This document shows positions 40,140 to 50,137 of a stretch of DNA of 64,000 nt, one piece after another. Numbering within the stretch: position 1 is the first letter of the stretch; each line of letters begins with the position of its first letter. A program made the position numbers and the translations under genes. Origin of the DNA: Bradyrhizobium sp. BTAi1 (lineage in GTDB: Bacteria; Pseudomonadota; Alphaproteobacteria; Rhizobiales; Xanthobacteraceae); the NCBI RefSeq assembly GCF_000015165.1, contig NC_009485.1:7769501-7833500 (forward strand), written 5' to 3'. Under the pieces are notes generated by a model that made no database searches, was not told the DNA's origin, and saw only the letters and a program-made list of their open reading frames with translations.

Positions 40140-40648
40140 CGCGGTTCGGCTACGTCATGACGACGTATCTGGTGCTGCTCGTCTCCGCCTGCAGCGCGAT
40201 CTTCCCTGTCTCGCCCAAATTCATTTGGAACGCCAGCGACAGCGTGCCGATCGGCCTCTACGCCATCCACTCTGTCGGCGCGCTCCACGTCACCCAACTT
40301 GTCGTCGTGCGTCCACCGGACGCCCTGGCCCAATTCCTCTCCGACCGCCGTTATTTGCCCAAGGGCGTGCCCATGCTGAAGCGTGTGCTCGCGCTTCCAG
40401 GCCAGACGGTATGCCGCCGCCAGCGCACCATCACCGTCGACGGCATAGCGATGGGCGATGCGCTCGATCGCGACACGCACGATCGACCGCTGCCCGTCTG
40501 GCAAGGCTGCCAGCGCATTCCCGACGGCCAGGTCTTCCTCATGAACTGGCAATCCGCAGACTCGCTCGACGGCCGTTATTTCGGGCTGCTTTCCCGCACG
40601 ACGATCGCCGGCCGCGCCGACCCGATATGGACGCGGGAGGAGGACTGA
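40136..40648 (+). CDS. traF: TraF-like S26 conjugative signal peptidase
   Basis: The 170-aa inner-membrane protein has an N-terminal hydrophobic anchor, the catalytic Ser in A-S-D-S-V-P-I-G-L-Y, and the region M-L-K-R-V-L-A-L-P-G containing the catalytic Lys. TraF peptidases process and cyclise the TrbC pilin in RP4-type systems. A trbC gene is present at 47102, so the substrate is at hand. It begins with GTG inside the DUF2840 stop. Confidence 0.9.
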   Translation: MTRFGYVMTTYLVLLVSACSAIFPVSPKFIWNASDSVPIGLYAIHSVGALHVTQLVVVRPPDALAQFLSDRRYLPKGVPMLKRVLALPGQTVCRRQRTITVDGIAMGDALDRDTHDRPLPVWQGCQRIPDGQVFLMNWQSADSLDGRYFGLLSRTTIAGRADPIWTREED

Positions 40649-40650
40649 CC

Positions 40651-41469
40651 GTGCTTCACCTCCAGCCGTCCTGCGGCCGAGCTTCGTCGGCGCACGGTCG
40701 ATCCCCCTTCTCCTTTCCGGCCTGCCGATCCGGACAGCCATCGCATCTTCGCATCGCGCTGATCAGCGCTTGTCTGTCCGCCGGGGTGATCGCGGCTGGC
40801 GGGCCGGTGTGCGCCCAATCGACGCCCATCCATCATATCGCGCGCGTTCCAGATGCCACACGCTTTGCAGCGTTCGTGGCCGAGGCCTCGCAGCGCTTCG
40901 GCATTCCGACAACGTGGATGCGGGCCGTGATGCGCGCCGAGAGCTTCGGCGACGTACACGCGATATCGCCGAAAGGGGCGATGGGCTTGATGCAGATCAT
41001 GCCGCAAACCTGGGCGACACTGCGACAACGCTACCATCTCGGCGCTGATCCCTACGACGTCCATGACAACATCATCGCCGGTGCCGGCTATCTGCGCGAA
41101 CTGCACGACCGCTATGGGGTTCCCGGCTTCCTTGCGGCCTACAACGCCGGTCCAGCGCGCTGGGAAGATCATCTCGCCACCGGCCGCCCGTTGCCGGCGG
41201 AAACGCGCGCTTACCTGACCAGGCTCGCGCCCATTGTCGGTGGCAGCGTGATCGACGACACGACATTGCTCGCGTCCGTCGTCCGATCATGGACCGAGGC
41301 ATCGTTGTTTCCAAAACAGCCGTCCACCGCATCGGACGACACAACGAAGACCGGCGGGCCGCAGTCGTCCAACGCGCCGAGCGTCCGTTCGCCGCAGGAT
41401 TGGACCGGACTCGCACCGCAAGCCGACGGGCTCTTCGTCGTGCTGTCGTCTGATCGACGAACCCCATGA
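40651..41469 (+). CDS. Lytic transglycosylase (conjugation, VirB1-like)
   Basis: The 272-aa exported protein has a signal region (I-A-L-I-S-A-C-L-S-A-G-V-I-A-A-G ending V-C-A-Q) and an SLT fold with catalytic Glu in M-R-A-E-S-F-G and the G-L-M-Q-I-M-P-Q-T-W and A-A-Y-N-A-G-P motifs. It should cut peptidoglycan to let the Trb channel assemble. The GTG start has GGAGGAGG upstream. The C-terminal 60 residues are Ser/Thr/Pro-rich. Confidence 0.88.
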   Translation: MLHLQPSCGRASSAHGRSPFSFPACRSGQPSHLRIALISACLSAGVIAAGGPVCAQSTPIHHIARVPDATRFAAFVAEASQRFGIPTTWMRAVMRAESFGDVHAISPKGAMGLMQIMPQTWATLRQRYHLGADPYDVHDNIIAGAGYLRELHDRYGVPGFLAAYNAGPARWEDHLATGRPLPAETRAYLTRLAPIVGGSVIDDTTLLASVVRSWTEASLFPKQPSTASDDTTKTGGPQSSNAPSVRSPQDWTGLAPQADGLFVVLSSDRRTP

Positions 41470-41716
41470 GCGGTGTCAGTTCGGCAGGTGCATTGAACTG
41501 CGTACCCCGACAGTTGCGAGGGTCGGAAGGTCGGCAGAGGAACCACAACCACGGACGGCAAGGGAAAAGGCCGGCCTTCGGCGCGGCTTATGTGGTTGGT
41601 TGTATTGGACAATTTACCGATATCACCGACTACCCCTGCTGGCGCTCACCTCGATTTGTCCAAGCAAATCAATGTCTGAACCGCCGTCGCACGCCTGAAC
41701 ACCCGGATTCGGCCCG
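41470..41716. other. Intergenic region before the relaxase, candidate oriT
   Basis: No ORF is supported in these 247 bp. Small inverted repeats occur, for example AACTG/CAGTT (41496-41515) and AAGGCCGGCCTT near 41570. In several rlxS-type ICEs the transfer origin lies directly upstream of the relaxase gene. No known nic consensus was recognised, so this rests on position. Confidence 0.3.
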
Positions 41717-43468
41717 ATGACGACGCGCGACGACGACCTGCGCATCCGGCCCGGCCGCATCCAGCATGGCAACCGCGGCGGCAAACGTCCGCAGACCTTC
41801 GTCGGCGAGGTGATGCGGGCCGCAAAGAAGGCCGGGCATGTCGGGAACAGCTTCCGCTCCGGCCAGGGGCGGAGCCGCTCCCGCTTCGGCCGTGGCCGGC
41901 GCGCCGCAGTCTCGATCCGGCTGCGCTCGAATGCCCGGCGCGTCGTCACCAAGGCGCGCGTCGTCCGTCACCAGGGTCCGCGATTCCGCTCGGCGCCTTT
42001 GCCGAAGCACATCGCCTATCTCAAACGCGAAGGCGTCACCAAAGACGGTCAGCCGGCGCGGATGTTCGATGCGGCCGGAGACGAAGCCGACGAGCGTGCG
42101 TTCGCCGAGCGCTGCAAGGACGATCGCCACCATTTCCGCTTCATCGTCTCTCCAGAGGATGCGGCCGAGATCGGCGACCTCAAGACGTTCACGCGCGAGC
42201 TGGTCACCGACATGGAAAGGGACCTCGGCACCCAGCTCGACTGGGTCGCCGTCGATCACTGGAACACCGACAATCCCCATGTCCACCTCCTGATCCGCGG
42301 CCGCGCCGATGACGGCCAGGATCTGGTGATCAGCCGCGACTATATCAGCCGAGGAATCCGCGACCGGGCCGCCGAGCGGATCACGCTCGAACTTGGTCCC
42401 CGCACTGAACAGCAAATCCACAGCGCGCTTCAACGCGAGGTGGAGGCCGAGCGCTGGACAAGTCTCGATCGGGCGCTGCGCGACATTTCGGACGAATGCG
42501 GCGGCGTCGCAGATCTTCGGCCTGGTCCGAACGCCGAGGATCCGGAGCTGCGTCGCCTGTTGCTCGGACGGGCGGCCAAGCTCGAACGTCTCGGCTTGGC
42601 CGATCCGGTTGGCCCGGCCTGCTGGACCCTCAAGCCCGGCCTCGACGGAACACTGCGCCAGCTCGGTATCCGCGGCGACATCATCAAGACGATGCACCAA
42701 GCCATGAGCCGAAGCGGATCAGAACCGGACGTCAGCCGCTTCGCGCTGCATGGCGACGAGCCTTCCCATCCGGTGCTCGGCCGACTCGTCCAGCGTGGTC
42801 TCGATGACGAGCTCAAGGGCACGGCCTACGTCATCGTCGCCGGCGTCGACGGCCATACCCACCATTTGCGGTTTGCAGACCTCGAATTCACCGGCGATGC
42901 CACGCCCGACGCGATCGTCGAGGTGCGCGCTTATGACGATCCCGATGGACGACGACGACTATCGCTCGCGACCAGGTCGGATCTGTCCATTTCTGATCAG
43001 GTCGGGGCATCGGGAGCGACCTGGCTCGATCGTCAGCTTCTTGCGAAAGACCCACCGCTCAGCGCCAGCGGCTTCGGCGCCGAAGTCCGCGACGCAATGG
43101 ATGCCCGCGCTGATCACCTGGTCGAGGAAGGCCTGGCCAGACGACAGGGCCAGCGCGTGATCGTCGCCCGCGATCTCCTTTCGACACTCCAGCGACGCGA
43201 GCTTGAGGAGGCCACGGCCAGATTATCAGCCGACACGGGTCTGGCGTACCACCCGGCCGCTGAAGGCGAGCGTGTCGCTGGCGTTTATCGCGAACGGGTG
43301 ACACTCGCGTCGGGGCGCTTCGCCATGATCGATGATGGGTTGGGATTCCAACTCGTGCCGTGGCGTCCGGCTTTGGAAAAGAACCTCGGCCGCGAAGTCC
43401 GTGGCGTCATGGCGCCGGGCGGACGAGTCGACTGGGACCCGGGGCGGAAACGGGGACTGGGCCTGTGA
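41717..43468 (+). CDS. RlxS-type relaxase (VirD2-like, DUF3363)
   Basis: The 583-aa protein has the relaxase histidine motif in W-N-T-D-N-P-H-V-H-L-L-I-R-G near residue 190, an upstream F-R-F-I-V-S-P-E-D segment and a long C-terminal DUF3363 region (H-L-R-F-A-D-L-E-F-T-G). It nicks oriT and pilots the strand through TraG. A candidate catalytic tyrosine is near Y-L-K-R-E-G in the N-terminal 110 residues. It precedes traG by 106 bp. Confidence 0.88.
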   Translation: MTTRDDDLRIRPGRIQHGNRGGKRPQTFVGEVMRAAKKAGHVGNSFRSGQGRSRSRFGRGRRAAVSIRLRSNARRVVTKARVVRHQGPRFRSAPLPKHIAYLKREGVTKDGQPARMFDAAGDEADERAFAERCKDDRHHFRFIVSPEDAAEIGDLKTFTRELVTDMERDLGTQLDWVAVDHWNTDNPHVHLLIRGRADDGQDLVISRDYISRGIRDRAAERITLELGPRTEQQIHSALQREVEAERWTSLDRALRDISDECGGVADLRPGPNAEDPELRRLLLGRAAKLERLGLADPVGPACWTLKPGLDGTLRQLGIRGDIIKTMHQAMSRSGSEPDVSRFALHGDEPSHPVLGRLVQRGLDDELKGTAYVIVAGVDGHTHHLRFADLEFTGDATPDAIVEVRAYDDPDGRRRLSLATRSDLSISDQVGASGATWLDRQLLAKDPPLSASGFGAEVRDAMDARADHLVEEGLARRQGQRVIVARDLLSTLQRRELEEATARLSADTGLAYHPAAEGERVAGVYRERVTLASGRFAMIDDGLGFQLVPWRPALEKNLGREVRGVMAPGGRVDWDPGRKRGLGL

Positions 43469-43574
43469 AGGCGCGCCTGCGGTGCATCCGATTTCTGACC
43501 CAGCGTGTCCGGCCCTTTGATCCCATACGGTTCGTGCTTGCAGCAAGCGATCGCGGAAGCGCTGGTGTGGCGCC

Positions 43575-45557
43575 ATGAACCCGACCAAAATACTCTGGCT
43601 GCAAGTCTTCGTTGTGTGCTCGACCACGCTCGGCTTCGTCTGGGCCGCGACGCAATGGACGGCGTGGCAGCTTGCCTTCCAGCCGCAGCTCGGCAGCCCC
43701 TGGTTCTCGCTCTTCGGATGGCCGGTCTATTTCCCGGTGGCCTTCTTCTGGTGGTGGTTCTCTTTCGACGCTTACGCACACGACATTTTCGTCACCGGCG
43801 GCTTCATCGCTGGCGCAGGCGGGGTCGCTGCCTTCGTCGTCGCGGTCGCCATGTCGGTCTGGCGTGCGCGCGAGGTAAAGCGCGCCACGACCTACGGTTC
43901 GGCTCGCTGGGCCGAGGAACGCGAGATCCGCGCAGCCGGCCTTCTTCACCCAGATGGCGTATTGCTCGGCCGCTGGCACGGAGCCTACCTCCGTCACCAT
44001 GGGCCCGAGCATGTGCTGTGTTTCGCACCGACCCGAAGCGGCAAGGGCGTCGGTCTTGTTGTTCCGACGCTGCTGACCTGGCCGGGAAGCTGCATCGTCC
44101 ATGACATCAAGGGGGAGAACTGGACGCTCACCGCCGGCTGGCGTGCGCGGTTCGGCCGCGTGGTCCTGTTCGATCCGACCAATCCGCAAAGCAGCGCTTA
44201 CAATCCTTTGCTCGAGGTCCGGCGCGGTGAGTTTGAAGTCAGAGATGTCCAGAACATCGCCGACGTGCTGGTTGATCCCGAAGGGGCACTGGAACGCAGG
44301 AACCATTGGGAGAAGACCAGCCATTCGCTTCTGGTCGGCACGATCCTGCATGTCCTTTACGCCGAACCCGACAAGACGCTCGCCGGCGTCGCCAATTTCC
44401 TCTCCGATCCGAAGCGACCAATCGAGAAGACGCTTCGGGCGATGATGACCACGCCGCATCTCGGCGAGAAGGGAGTCCATCCCGTCGTCGCCAGCGCCGC
44501 GCGAGAGCTGTTGAACAAGAGCGAGAACGAGCGCAGCGGCGTACTGTCGACCGCGATGTCCTTCCTGGGCCTCTATCGAGATCCGGTGGTCGCGGCGGTC
44601 ACACAACGCTGCGACTGGCGCATCCGCCACCTGGTCGAGGCTGAGCATCCGGTGACGCTCTATCTCGTCGTGCCACCCTCGGACATCAGCCGCACGAAAC
44701 CGCTCGTGCGCCTCATCCTCAACCAGATCGGAAGACGGCTAACCGAAGAGCTAGAGAACAAGCGGCGGCGACATCGCCTGCTGCTGATGCTCGATGAGTT
44801 TCCCGCGCTCGGCAGGCTCGACTTCTTCGAGTCGGCATTGGCGTTCATGGCGGGCTATGGATTGAAATCCTTCCTGATCGCGCAGTCGCTGAACCAGATC
44901 GAGAAGGCGTACGGTCAGAACAATTCCATCCTGGACAATTGCCACGTGCGCGTCTCGTTCGCCAGCAACGACGAACGCACGGCGAAACGCGTGTCGGATG
45001 CACTTGGCACGGCCACCGAAATCCGAGCGATGAAAAACTATGCCGGCAGCCGACTCAGTCCGTGGCTTGGACATCTGATGATCTCCCGGCAAGAAACCGC
45101 GCGGCCGCTGTTGACTCCCGGCGAGATCATGCAGCTCCCGCCCGACGACGAGATCGTCATGATATCGGGAAGTGCGCCCGTCCGGGCGAAGAAAGCTCGG
45201 TATTACGAAGACCCCGAGCTCGCCGGGCGGATTCTTCCGCCGCCCAGATCATCGGGCGGAAACGCTGTTCTTCGACCGCCAGCCCCCAACATGTCCCAGG
45301 TGAATACCTGGAGCGGCGCGATCGCGTCAGCGCCAACCGCCGCAGAGACGGACGATCCGGACAATGCGGGAATCCGGCGCGAACCCGAACTTCCGGACCA
45401 TGAGGAGATTGTTCCCGAGCCACGAAAGCCGGTGCAGGAATTCGAGCCCGTCGAGGACGAGCCAGACGACGACGCCCAGCGCCAGCGGATCATGCAGCGC
45501 AATTTCGGCAGCGCGCGACAAATCTCGCTCGACGCGGACGATGACATGCAGATGTAG
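43575..45557 (+). CDS. traG: TraG/VirD4-type coupling protein
   Basis: The 660-aa inner-membrane ATPase has two or three N-terminal hydrophobic helices (to about residue 100), Walker A A-P-T-R-S-G-K-G-V-G and Walker B L-L-L-M-L-D-E-F-P-A-L-G. It links the relaxase-DNA complex to the Trb channel. The C-terminal tail (about 560-660) is acidic and disordered, as in many coupling proteins that bind relaxase. It is two bases from the next start, so it is in an operon with the RHH gene. Confidence 0.94.
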   Translation: MNPTKILWLQVFVVCSTTLGFVWAATQWTAWQLAFQPQLGSPWFSLFGWPVYFPVAFFWWWFSFDAYAHDIFVTGGFIAGAGGVAAFVVAVAMSVWRAREVKRATTYGSARWAEEREIRAAGLLHPDGVLLGRWHGAYLRHHGPEHVLCFAPTRSGKGVGLVVPTLLTWPGSCIVHDIKGENWTLTAGWRARFGRVVLFDPTNPQSSAYNPLLEVRRGEFEVRDVQNIADVLVDPEGALERRNHWEKTSHSLLVGTILHVLYAEPDKTLAGVANFLSDPKRPIEKTLRAMMTTPHLGEKGVHPVVASAARELLNKSENERSGVLSTAMSFLGLYRDPVVAAVTQRCDWRIRHLVEAEHPVTLYLVVPPSDISRTKPLVRLILNQIGRRLTEELENKRRRHRLLLMLDEFPALGRLDFFESALAFMAGYGLKSFLIAQSLNQIEKAYGQNNSILDNCHVRVSFASNDERTAKRVSDALGTATEIRAMKNYAGSRLSPWLGHLMISRQETARPLLTPGEIMQLPPDDEIVMISGSAPVRAKKARYYEDPELAGRILPPPRSSGGNAVLRPPAPNMSQVNTWSGAIASAPTAAETDDPDNAGIRREPELPDHEEIVPEPRKPVQEFEPVEDEPDDDAQRQRIMQRNFGSARQISLDADDDMQM

Positions 45558-45559
45558 CC

Positions 45560-45997
45560 GTGCGCACGAAGCACACCTTTCGGCTTCCACCCGACCTGGC
45601 TACGAAGCTCGCCGATTACGCCGCCCGCAAGCGCGTGCCGCAGGCGTTGATCGTCGAGGCAGCGCTCGCCTCTTATCTTTCGCCCGATGCCGCGGACCGA
45701 CTAGAAGCGGCGCTCGCGCGACGCCTGGACCGTATGGTCCGCGACATGGAGCGCATCGAGCGCCACGTCACGATCTCAAATGAAGCGCTCGCGGTGTTCG
45801 TCCGGTTTTGGCTGACCAGCACGCCGCCGCTGCCTGACACGGCGCTTGCCGCCGCGCAAACAAAAGGACGAGAGCGCTACGAAGGTTACATCGAAGCGCT
45901 CGGCCGTCGTCTCGCGCGCGGTCACAAACTAGCTGACGAGGTGATTCGCGACGTGCCGCCGCAAAAGGAGGGTTCAGCAGACACGCAGTCAGAATAG
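45560..45997 (+). CDS. CopG/ribbon-helix-helix protein
   Basis: The 145-aa protein starts with an RHH unit, K-H-T-F-R-L-P-P-D-L-A-T-K-L-A-D-Y-A-A-R-K-R-V-P, followed by a long amphipathic helix. Genes for such proteins lie between traG and trbB in this ICE group, and they may regulate the trb operon or assist the relaxosome. It uses GTG as the start. A 139-bp gap with an AGGAGG separates it from trbB. Confidence 0.8.
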   Translation: MRTKHTFRLPPDLATKLADYAARKRVPQALIVEAALASYLSPDAADRLEAALARRLDRMVRDMERIERHVTISNEALAVFVRFWLTSTPPLPDTALAAAQTKGRERYEGYIEALGRRLARGHKLADEVIRDVPPQKEGSADTQSE

Positions 45998-46136
45998 CGA
46001 TCGTCCTTCTCGCTTGTCATTCTATCCCAGAGCCCTCCCGCCTCCTTGTTGTTGTTGCGCAGTCCCAGTTCCGGCTCTTTCTACTCAACCCCGCTGACAT
46101 CTGCGCCTCCACAGGAGGCTAATTTGCGGGGCTCTT

Positions 46137-47102
46137 GTGACGACGATCTCCCTCCGATCTGAAGTATTCGCCCGAGGCGCGCGCATGCTGCGCACGGCGC
46201 TTGGTCCGGCGATCTCCGGCTATCTCGAAGATCCCAGCATCGTCGAGGTGATGCTCAACCCTGACGGTCGCCTCTGGATCGATCGGCTGTCAGGCGGTCT
46301 TGAAGACACCGGCTGTCGCGTCACGCCCGCGGACGCCGAGCGCATCGTGCGCCTGGTCGCGCACCATGTCGGGGTCGAAGTGCATGCCGGCAGCCCGCGC
46401 GTCTCGGCGGAATTGCCGGAAAGCGGGGAGCGGTTCGAGGGCCTGGTGCCGCCCGTGGTGGCTGCGCCGTGCTTTGCCATCCGGCGGCCGGCCGTCGCCG
46501 TTTACACGCTCGGCGACTACGTCGAGGCCGGCATCATGTCGGCCGACCAGGCCGAGCTGCTCCGCGCGGCCGTGCGCGACCGAAAGAACGTGCTGGTCGC
46601 CGGCGGGACGAGCACCGGCAAGACGACGCTGGTCAACGCGATCCTCGCAGAAGTCGCCAAGACCGGCGACCGCATCGTGCTCATCGAGGATACGCGCGAG
46701 TTGCAATGCGCCGCGCCGAACCTCGTGGCGCTGCGCACCAAGGACGGGGCTGCGTCGCTGTCTGATCTGGTCCGCTCGTCGCTGCGCCTGCGGCCCGACC
46801 GCATCCCAATCGGCGAGGTTCGCGGGGCAGAGGCGCTCGATCTTCTGAAAGCCTGGGGCACGGGACACCCCGGGGGCGTGGGCACGCTGCACGCAGGCTC
46901 CGCCATCGGCGCACTGCGCCGGCTCGAACAGCTCATCCAGGAAGCCGTGGTCACCGTTCCGCGCGCGCTCATCGCCGAGACGATCGACCTCATCGCGGTC
47001 CTCACCGGCCGCGGCTCCGCGCGCCGGCTCGCCGAGCTCGCAGCGGTGAAGGGCCTCTCGCCCGCCGGCGACTACGTCCTCACCCCCGCAGGAGAACCGT
47101 GA
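46137..47102 (+). CDS. trbB: TrbB, VirB11-type ATPase
   Basis: The 321-aa cytosolic hexameric ATPase shows I-V-E-V-M-L-N-P-D-G-R-L-W-I-D, Walker A G-G-T-S-T-G-K-T-T-L, Asp box I-E-D-T-R-E-L-Q and Walker B-region G-E-V-R-G-A-E-A-L-D, ending with G-T-L-H-A-G-S. It powers assembly and substrate transfer of the trb secretion channel. The GTG start is far from the AGGAGG at 46114, so an internal ATG at 46185 is an alternative. Confidence 0.93.
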   Translation: MTTISLRSEVFARGARMLRTALGPAISGYLEDPSIVEVMLNPDGRLWIDRLSGGLEDTGCRVTPADAERIVRLVAHHVGVEVHAGSPRVSAELPESGERFEGLVPPVVAAPCFAIRRPAVAVYTLGDYVEAGIMSADQAELLRAAVRDRKNVLVAGGTSTGKTTLVNAILAEVAKTGDRIVLIEDTRELQCAAPNLVALRTKDGAASLSDLVRSSLRLRPDRIPIGEVRGAEALDLLKAWGTGHPGGVGTLHAGSAIGALRRLEQLIQEAVVTVPRALIAETIDLIAVLTGRGSARRLAELAAVKGLSPAGDYVLTPAGEP

Positions 47103-47425
47103 TGTTAATCAAGGATGCCCGCCGTGCGTTCGCCACGGCAACCGCCTTCGTCTTCGTCGCCCTCGCAACCGCGCCGGCCTATGCGGCCGGATCGAACATG
47201 CCGTGGGAGCAGCCGCTCAACCAGATCCTGGAGAGCATCCAAGGGCCCGTGGCCAAGGTCGTGTCGGTGATCATCATTATCGTCACCGGTCTGACGCTCG
47301 CCTTCGGCGAGACCAGCGGCGGCTTCCGTCGCCTCATTCAGATCGTCTTCGGCCTCAGCATCGCCTTCGCAGCGTCGAGCTTCTTCCTGACCTTCTTCCA
47401 GTTCGGCGGCGGGGTGACGGTGTGA
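47102..47425 (+). CDS. trbC: TrbC, pilin precursor
   Basis: The 107-aa protein has a signal peptide ending A-P-A-Y-A-A and two hydrophobic helices (K-V-V-S-V-I-I-I-I-V-T-G and I-V-F-G-L-S-I-A-F-A), as in VirB2/TrbC. TraF at 40136 is the expected maturation peptidase. It overlaps trbB and trbD by single bases (TGATG), showing tight coupling. Confidence 0.9.
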   Translation: MLIKDARRAFATATAFVFVALATAPAYAAGSNMPWEQPLNQILESIQGPVAKVVSVIIIIVTGLTLAFGETSGGFRRLIQIVFGLSIAFAASSFFLTFFQFGGGVTV

Positions 47426-47694
47426 TGGAGCAAGATGGCGCCATCGCCGGCTTCTATGCGCCCGTTCACCGAGCGTTGACCGAGCCGATCCTCTTGGGCG
47501 GCGCGCCGCGCGCCGTGGCGATCGTGAACGGCACGCTTGCTGCCGCGATCGGGCTCGGTCTTCGGCTCTGGATCGTGGGCGGCCTCATCTGGCTTGTCGG
47601 TCACATCGCCGCCGTTTGGGCGGCGAAGCGTGACGCCGCCTTCGTCGACGTCGTGCGTCGGCATCTGCGTTATCCGCAGCACATGGTCTCGTGA
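47425..47694 (+). CDS. trbD: TrbD, VirB3-like channel subunit
   Basis: The 89-aa inner-membrane protein has Y-A-P-V-H-R-A-L-T-E-P-I-L-L-G-G-A-P-R, the typical VirB3/TrbD start, followed by two hydrophobic helices. It partners the TrbE ATPase encoded next. Start and trbC stop overlap. Confidence 0.9.
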   Translation: MEQDGAIAGFYAPVHRALTEPILLGGAPRAVAIVNGTLAAAIGLGLRLWIVGGLIWLVGHIAAVWAAKRDAAFVDVVRRHLRYPQHMVS

Positions 47695-47704
47695 GGTTCG
47701 CCCG

Positions 47705-50137
47705 ATGATGAACCTTGCCGAGTATCGTCGCCATAACCAGAGCCTCGCCGACTTCCTGCCGTGGGCGGCGCTCGTCGCCAAGGGCGTTGTTCTCAACAAG
47801 GATGGCTCCTTCCAGCGCACCGCACGCTTTCGCGGTCCAGACTTGGATTCTTCCACGCCCGCCGAGTTGGTGGCCATCACGTCGCGTCTCAATAATGCGT
47901 TGCGTCGCCTTGGCTCCGGCTGGGCCGTGTTCATTGAGGCCCAGCGCGTGCCGGCGCACAGGTATCCGTCAACTCAATTTCCGGATCCCGTTTCGGCGCT
48001 GGTCGATGCCGAACGTCGAGCCCAATTCGAAGAAGAAGGCGCGCATTTCGAGAGCGGCTACTTCCTGACACTGCTCTGGCTGCCGCCCGCCGATGACGCG
48101 GCCCGCGCGGAAGCTTGGCTCTATGAGAACCGCGCCCAGGGCGCCGCCGACTGGCGTGCCACGCTCGAAGGTTTCGTCGACCGCACCGATCGCGTGCTCG
48201 CGCTGCTCGAAGGCTTCATGCCGGAATCGGATTGGCTCGATGACGCCGAGACCCTGACCTACCTGCATTCCTGCATCTCGACGCGGCGCCAGCGCGTGCG
48301 CGTGCCGGAAACGCCGATGTACCTCGACGCCATCCTGGTGGACGAGGACCTGACGGGTGGCCTCGAACCACGGCTCGGCCGCGCACATCTGCGCACGCTC
48401 ACCATCATGGGCTTTCCATCACAGACTTGGCCGGGCCTGCTCGACGACCTCAATCGCCTGGCGTTTTCCTATCGCTGGGCGACACGCGCCATCTGCCTCG
48501 ACAAGACCGACGCGGCCAAGCTCCTCGGCAAGATCCGCCGTCAGTGGTTCGCCAAGCGCAAGAGCATCATGGCGATCCTCAAGGAGGTGATGACCAACGA
48601 GGCGTCGGTGCTGATGGACTCCGACGCCGCCAACAAGGCGCTCGATGCCGACGCCGCTCTGCAAGAACTTGGCACCGACCTCGTCGGCGAGGCCTACGTC
48701 ACCGCCACTGTTACCGTCTGGGACGATGATCCGCGGATCGCGGACGAGCGCCTTCGCCTGGTCGAGAAGGCCATTCAGGGCCGCGACTTCACCTGCATGC
48801 GCGAAGGCGTCAACGCGATCGAAGCCTGGCTTGGGTCTCTCCCAGGGCATGTCTACGCCAATGTCCGGCAGCCGCCGATCTCCACGCTCAACCTCGCGCA
48901 TATGATGCCGTTTTCGGCGGTTTGGGCCGGGCCTGAACGGGACGAGCACTTCCAGGCGCCGCCGCTTCTCTTCGCCAAGACCGAGGGATCGACCCCGTTC
49001 CGCCTCAGCCTCCATGTCGGGGATGTCGGCCACACCTTGATCGTCGGCCCGACGGGCGCCGGCAAGAGTGTGCTGCTCGCGTTGATGGCCTTGCAGTTCC
49101 GGCGCTATGCCGGTGCACAGGTCTTCGCCTTCGACTTCGGCGGCAGCATCCGGGCGGCGGCGCTCGCGATGGGCGGCGATTGGCACGATCTCGGCGGAGC
49201 GCTCTCCGACAGCGCCGCCGAGCCCGTCGCGCTCCAACCGCTCGCGCGGGTCGATGATCCCGGAGAGCGCGCGTGGGCCGCCGAATGGGTCGCGGCGCTC
49301 CTCGGTCGCGAGTCCGTCACCGTCACTCCGGAACTGAAGGAACACCTATGGTCAGCGCTGACTTCGCTTGCGTCCGCGCCTATCCAGGAGCGCACCATCA
49401 CCGGGCTCTCGGTGCTCCTGCAATCAAATGCCCTGAAACAGGCGATCCAGCCCTACACCGTGGCAGGCCCCTGGGGACGACTGCTCGACGCCGAGACGGA
49501 GCGGCTCGGCGAGGCCGAAGTCCAGGCTTTCGAAACGGAAGGGTTGATCGGCGCGGGCGCGGCTCCAGCCGTCCTATCCTATCTCTTCCATCGCATCGAA
49601 GATCGCTTCGACGGCCGACCCACCTTGCTCATCGTCGACGAAGGTTGGCTCGCCCTCGACGATCCCGGCTTCGCCGGGCAACTGAGAGAGTGGCTGAAGA
49701 CGCTTCGGAAAAAAAATGCCAGCGTCATCTTTGCCACGCAGTCGCTTGCCGACATCGACGGCAGTGCGATCGCACCAGCCATCATCGAGAGCTGCCCGAC
49801 CCGCATCCTGCTTCCCAACGAGCGCGCGCTCGAGCCGCAGATCGCGGCGATCTACCAGCGCTTCGGTCTCAACGATCGCCAAATTGAGATTCTGAGCCGC
49901 GCGACGCCGAAGCGCGAATATTACTGCCAGTCGCGACGCGGCAATCGCCTATTCGAACTCGGGCTGTCCGAAGTCGCGCTCGCCTTCACCGCCGCCTCGG
50001 CGAAATCCGATCAGACCGCCATCGAAGAGCTGCTCGCGGAACACGGCCGCGGCGGCTTCACCGCCGCCTGGCTGCGCCGAAAGGATCTCGACTGGGCAGC
50101 GGACATGCTCACCCACAACCAGGAGACCACGTCATGA
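47705..50137 (+). CDS. trbE: TrbE, VirB4-type ATPase
   Basis: The 810-aa protein starts M-N-L-A-E-Y-R-R-H-N-Q-S-L-A-D-F-L-P-W and has Walker A G-P-T-G-A-G-K-S-V-L-L and Walker B L-L-I-V-D-E-G-W-L-A-L-D. It is the large AAA motor of the channel at the inner membrane. Two adjacent ATGs occur at 47705 and 47708. The stop overlaps trbJ. Confidence 0.94.
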   Translation: MMNLAEYRRHNQSLADFLPWAALVAKGVVLNKDGSFQRTARFRGPDLDSSTPAELVAITSRLNNALRRLGSGWAVFIEAQRVPAHRYPSTQFPDPVSALVDAERRAQFEEEGAHFESGYFLTLLWLPPADDAARAEAWLYENRAQGAADWRATLEGFVDRTDRVLALLEGFMPESDWLDDAETLTYLHSCISTRRQRVRVPETPMYLDAILVDEDLTGGLEPRLGRAHLRTLTIMGFPSQTWPGLLDDLNRLAFSYRWATRAICLDKTDAAKLLGKIRRQWFAKRKSIMAILKEVMTNEASVLMDSDAANKALDADAALQELGTDLVGEAYVTATVTVWDDDPRIADERLRLVEKAIQGRDFTCMREGVNAIEAWLGSLPGHVYANVRQPPISTLNLAHMMPFSAVWAGPERDEHFQAPPLLFAKTEGSTPFRLSLHVGDVGHTLIVGPTGAGKSVLLALMALQFRRYAGAQVFAFDFGGSIRAAALAMGGDWHDLGGALSDSAAEPVALQPLARVDDPGERAWAAEWVAALLGRESVTVTPELKEHLWSALTSLASAPIQERTITGLSVLLQSNALKQAIQPYTVAGPWGRLLDAETERLGEAEVQAFETEGLIGAGAAPAVLSYLFHRIEDRFDGRPTLLIVDEGWLALDDPGFAGQLREWLKTLRKKNASVIFATQSLADIDGSAIAPAIIESCPTRILLPNERALEPQIAAIYQRFGLNDRQIEILSRATPKREYYCQSRRGNRLFELGLSEVALAFTAASAKSDQTAIEELLAEHGRGGFTAAWLRRKDLDWAADMLTHNQETTS

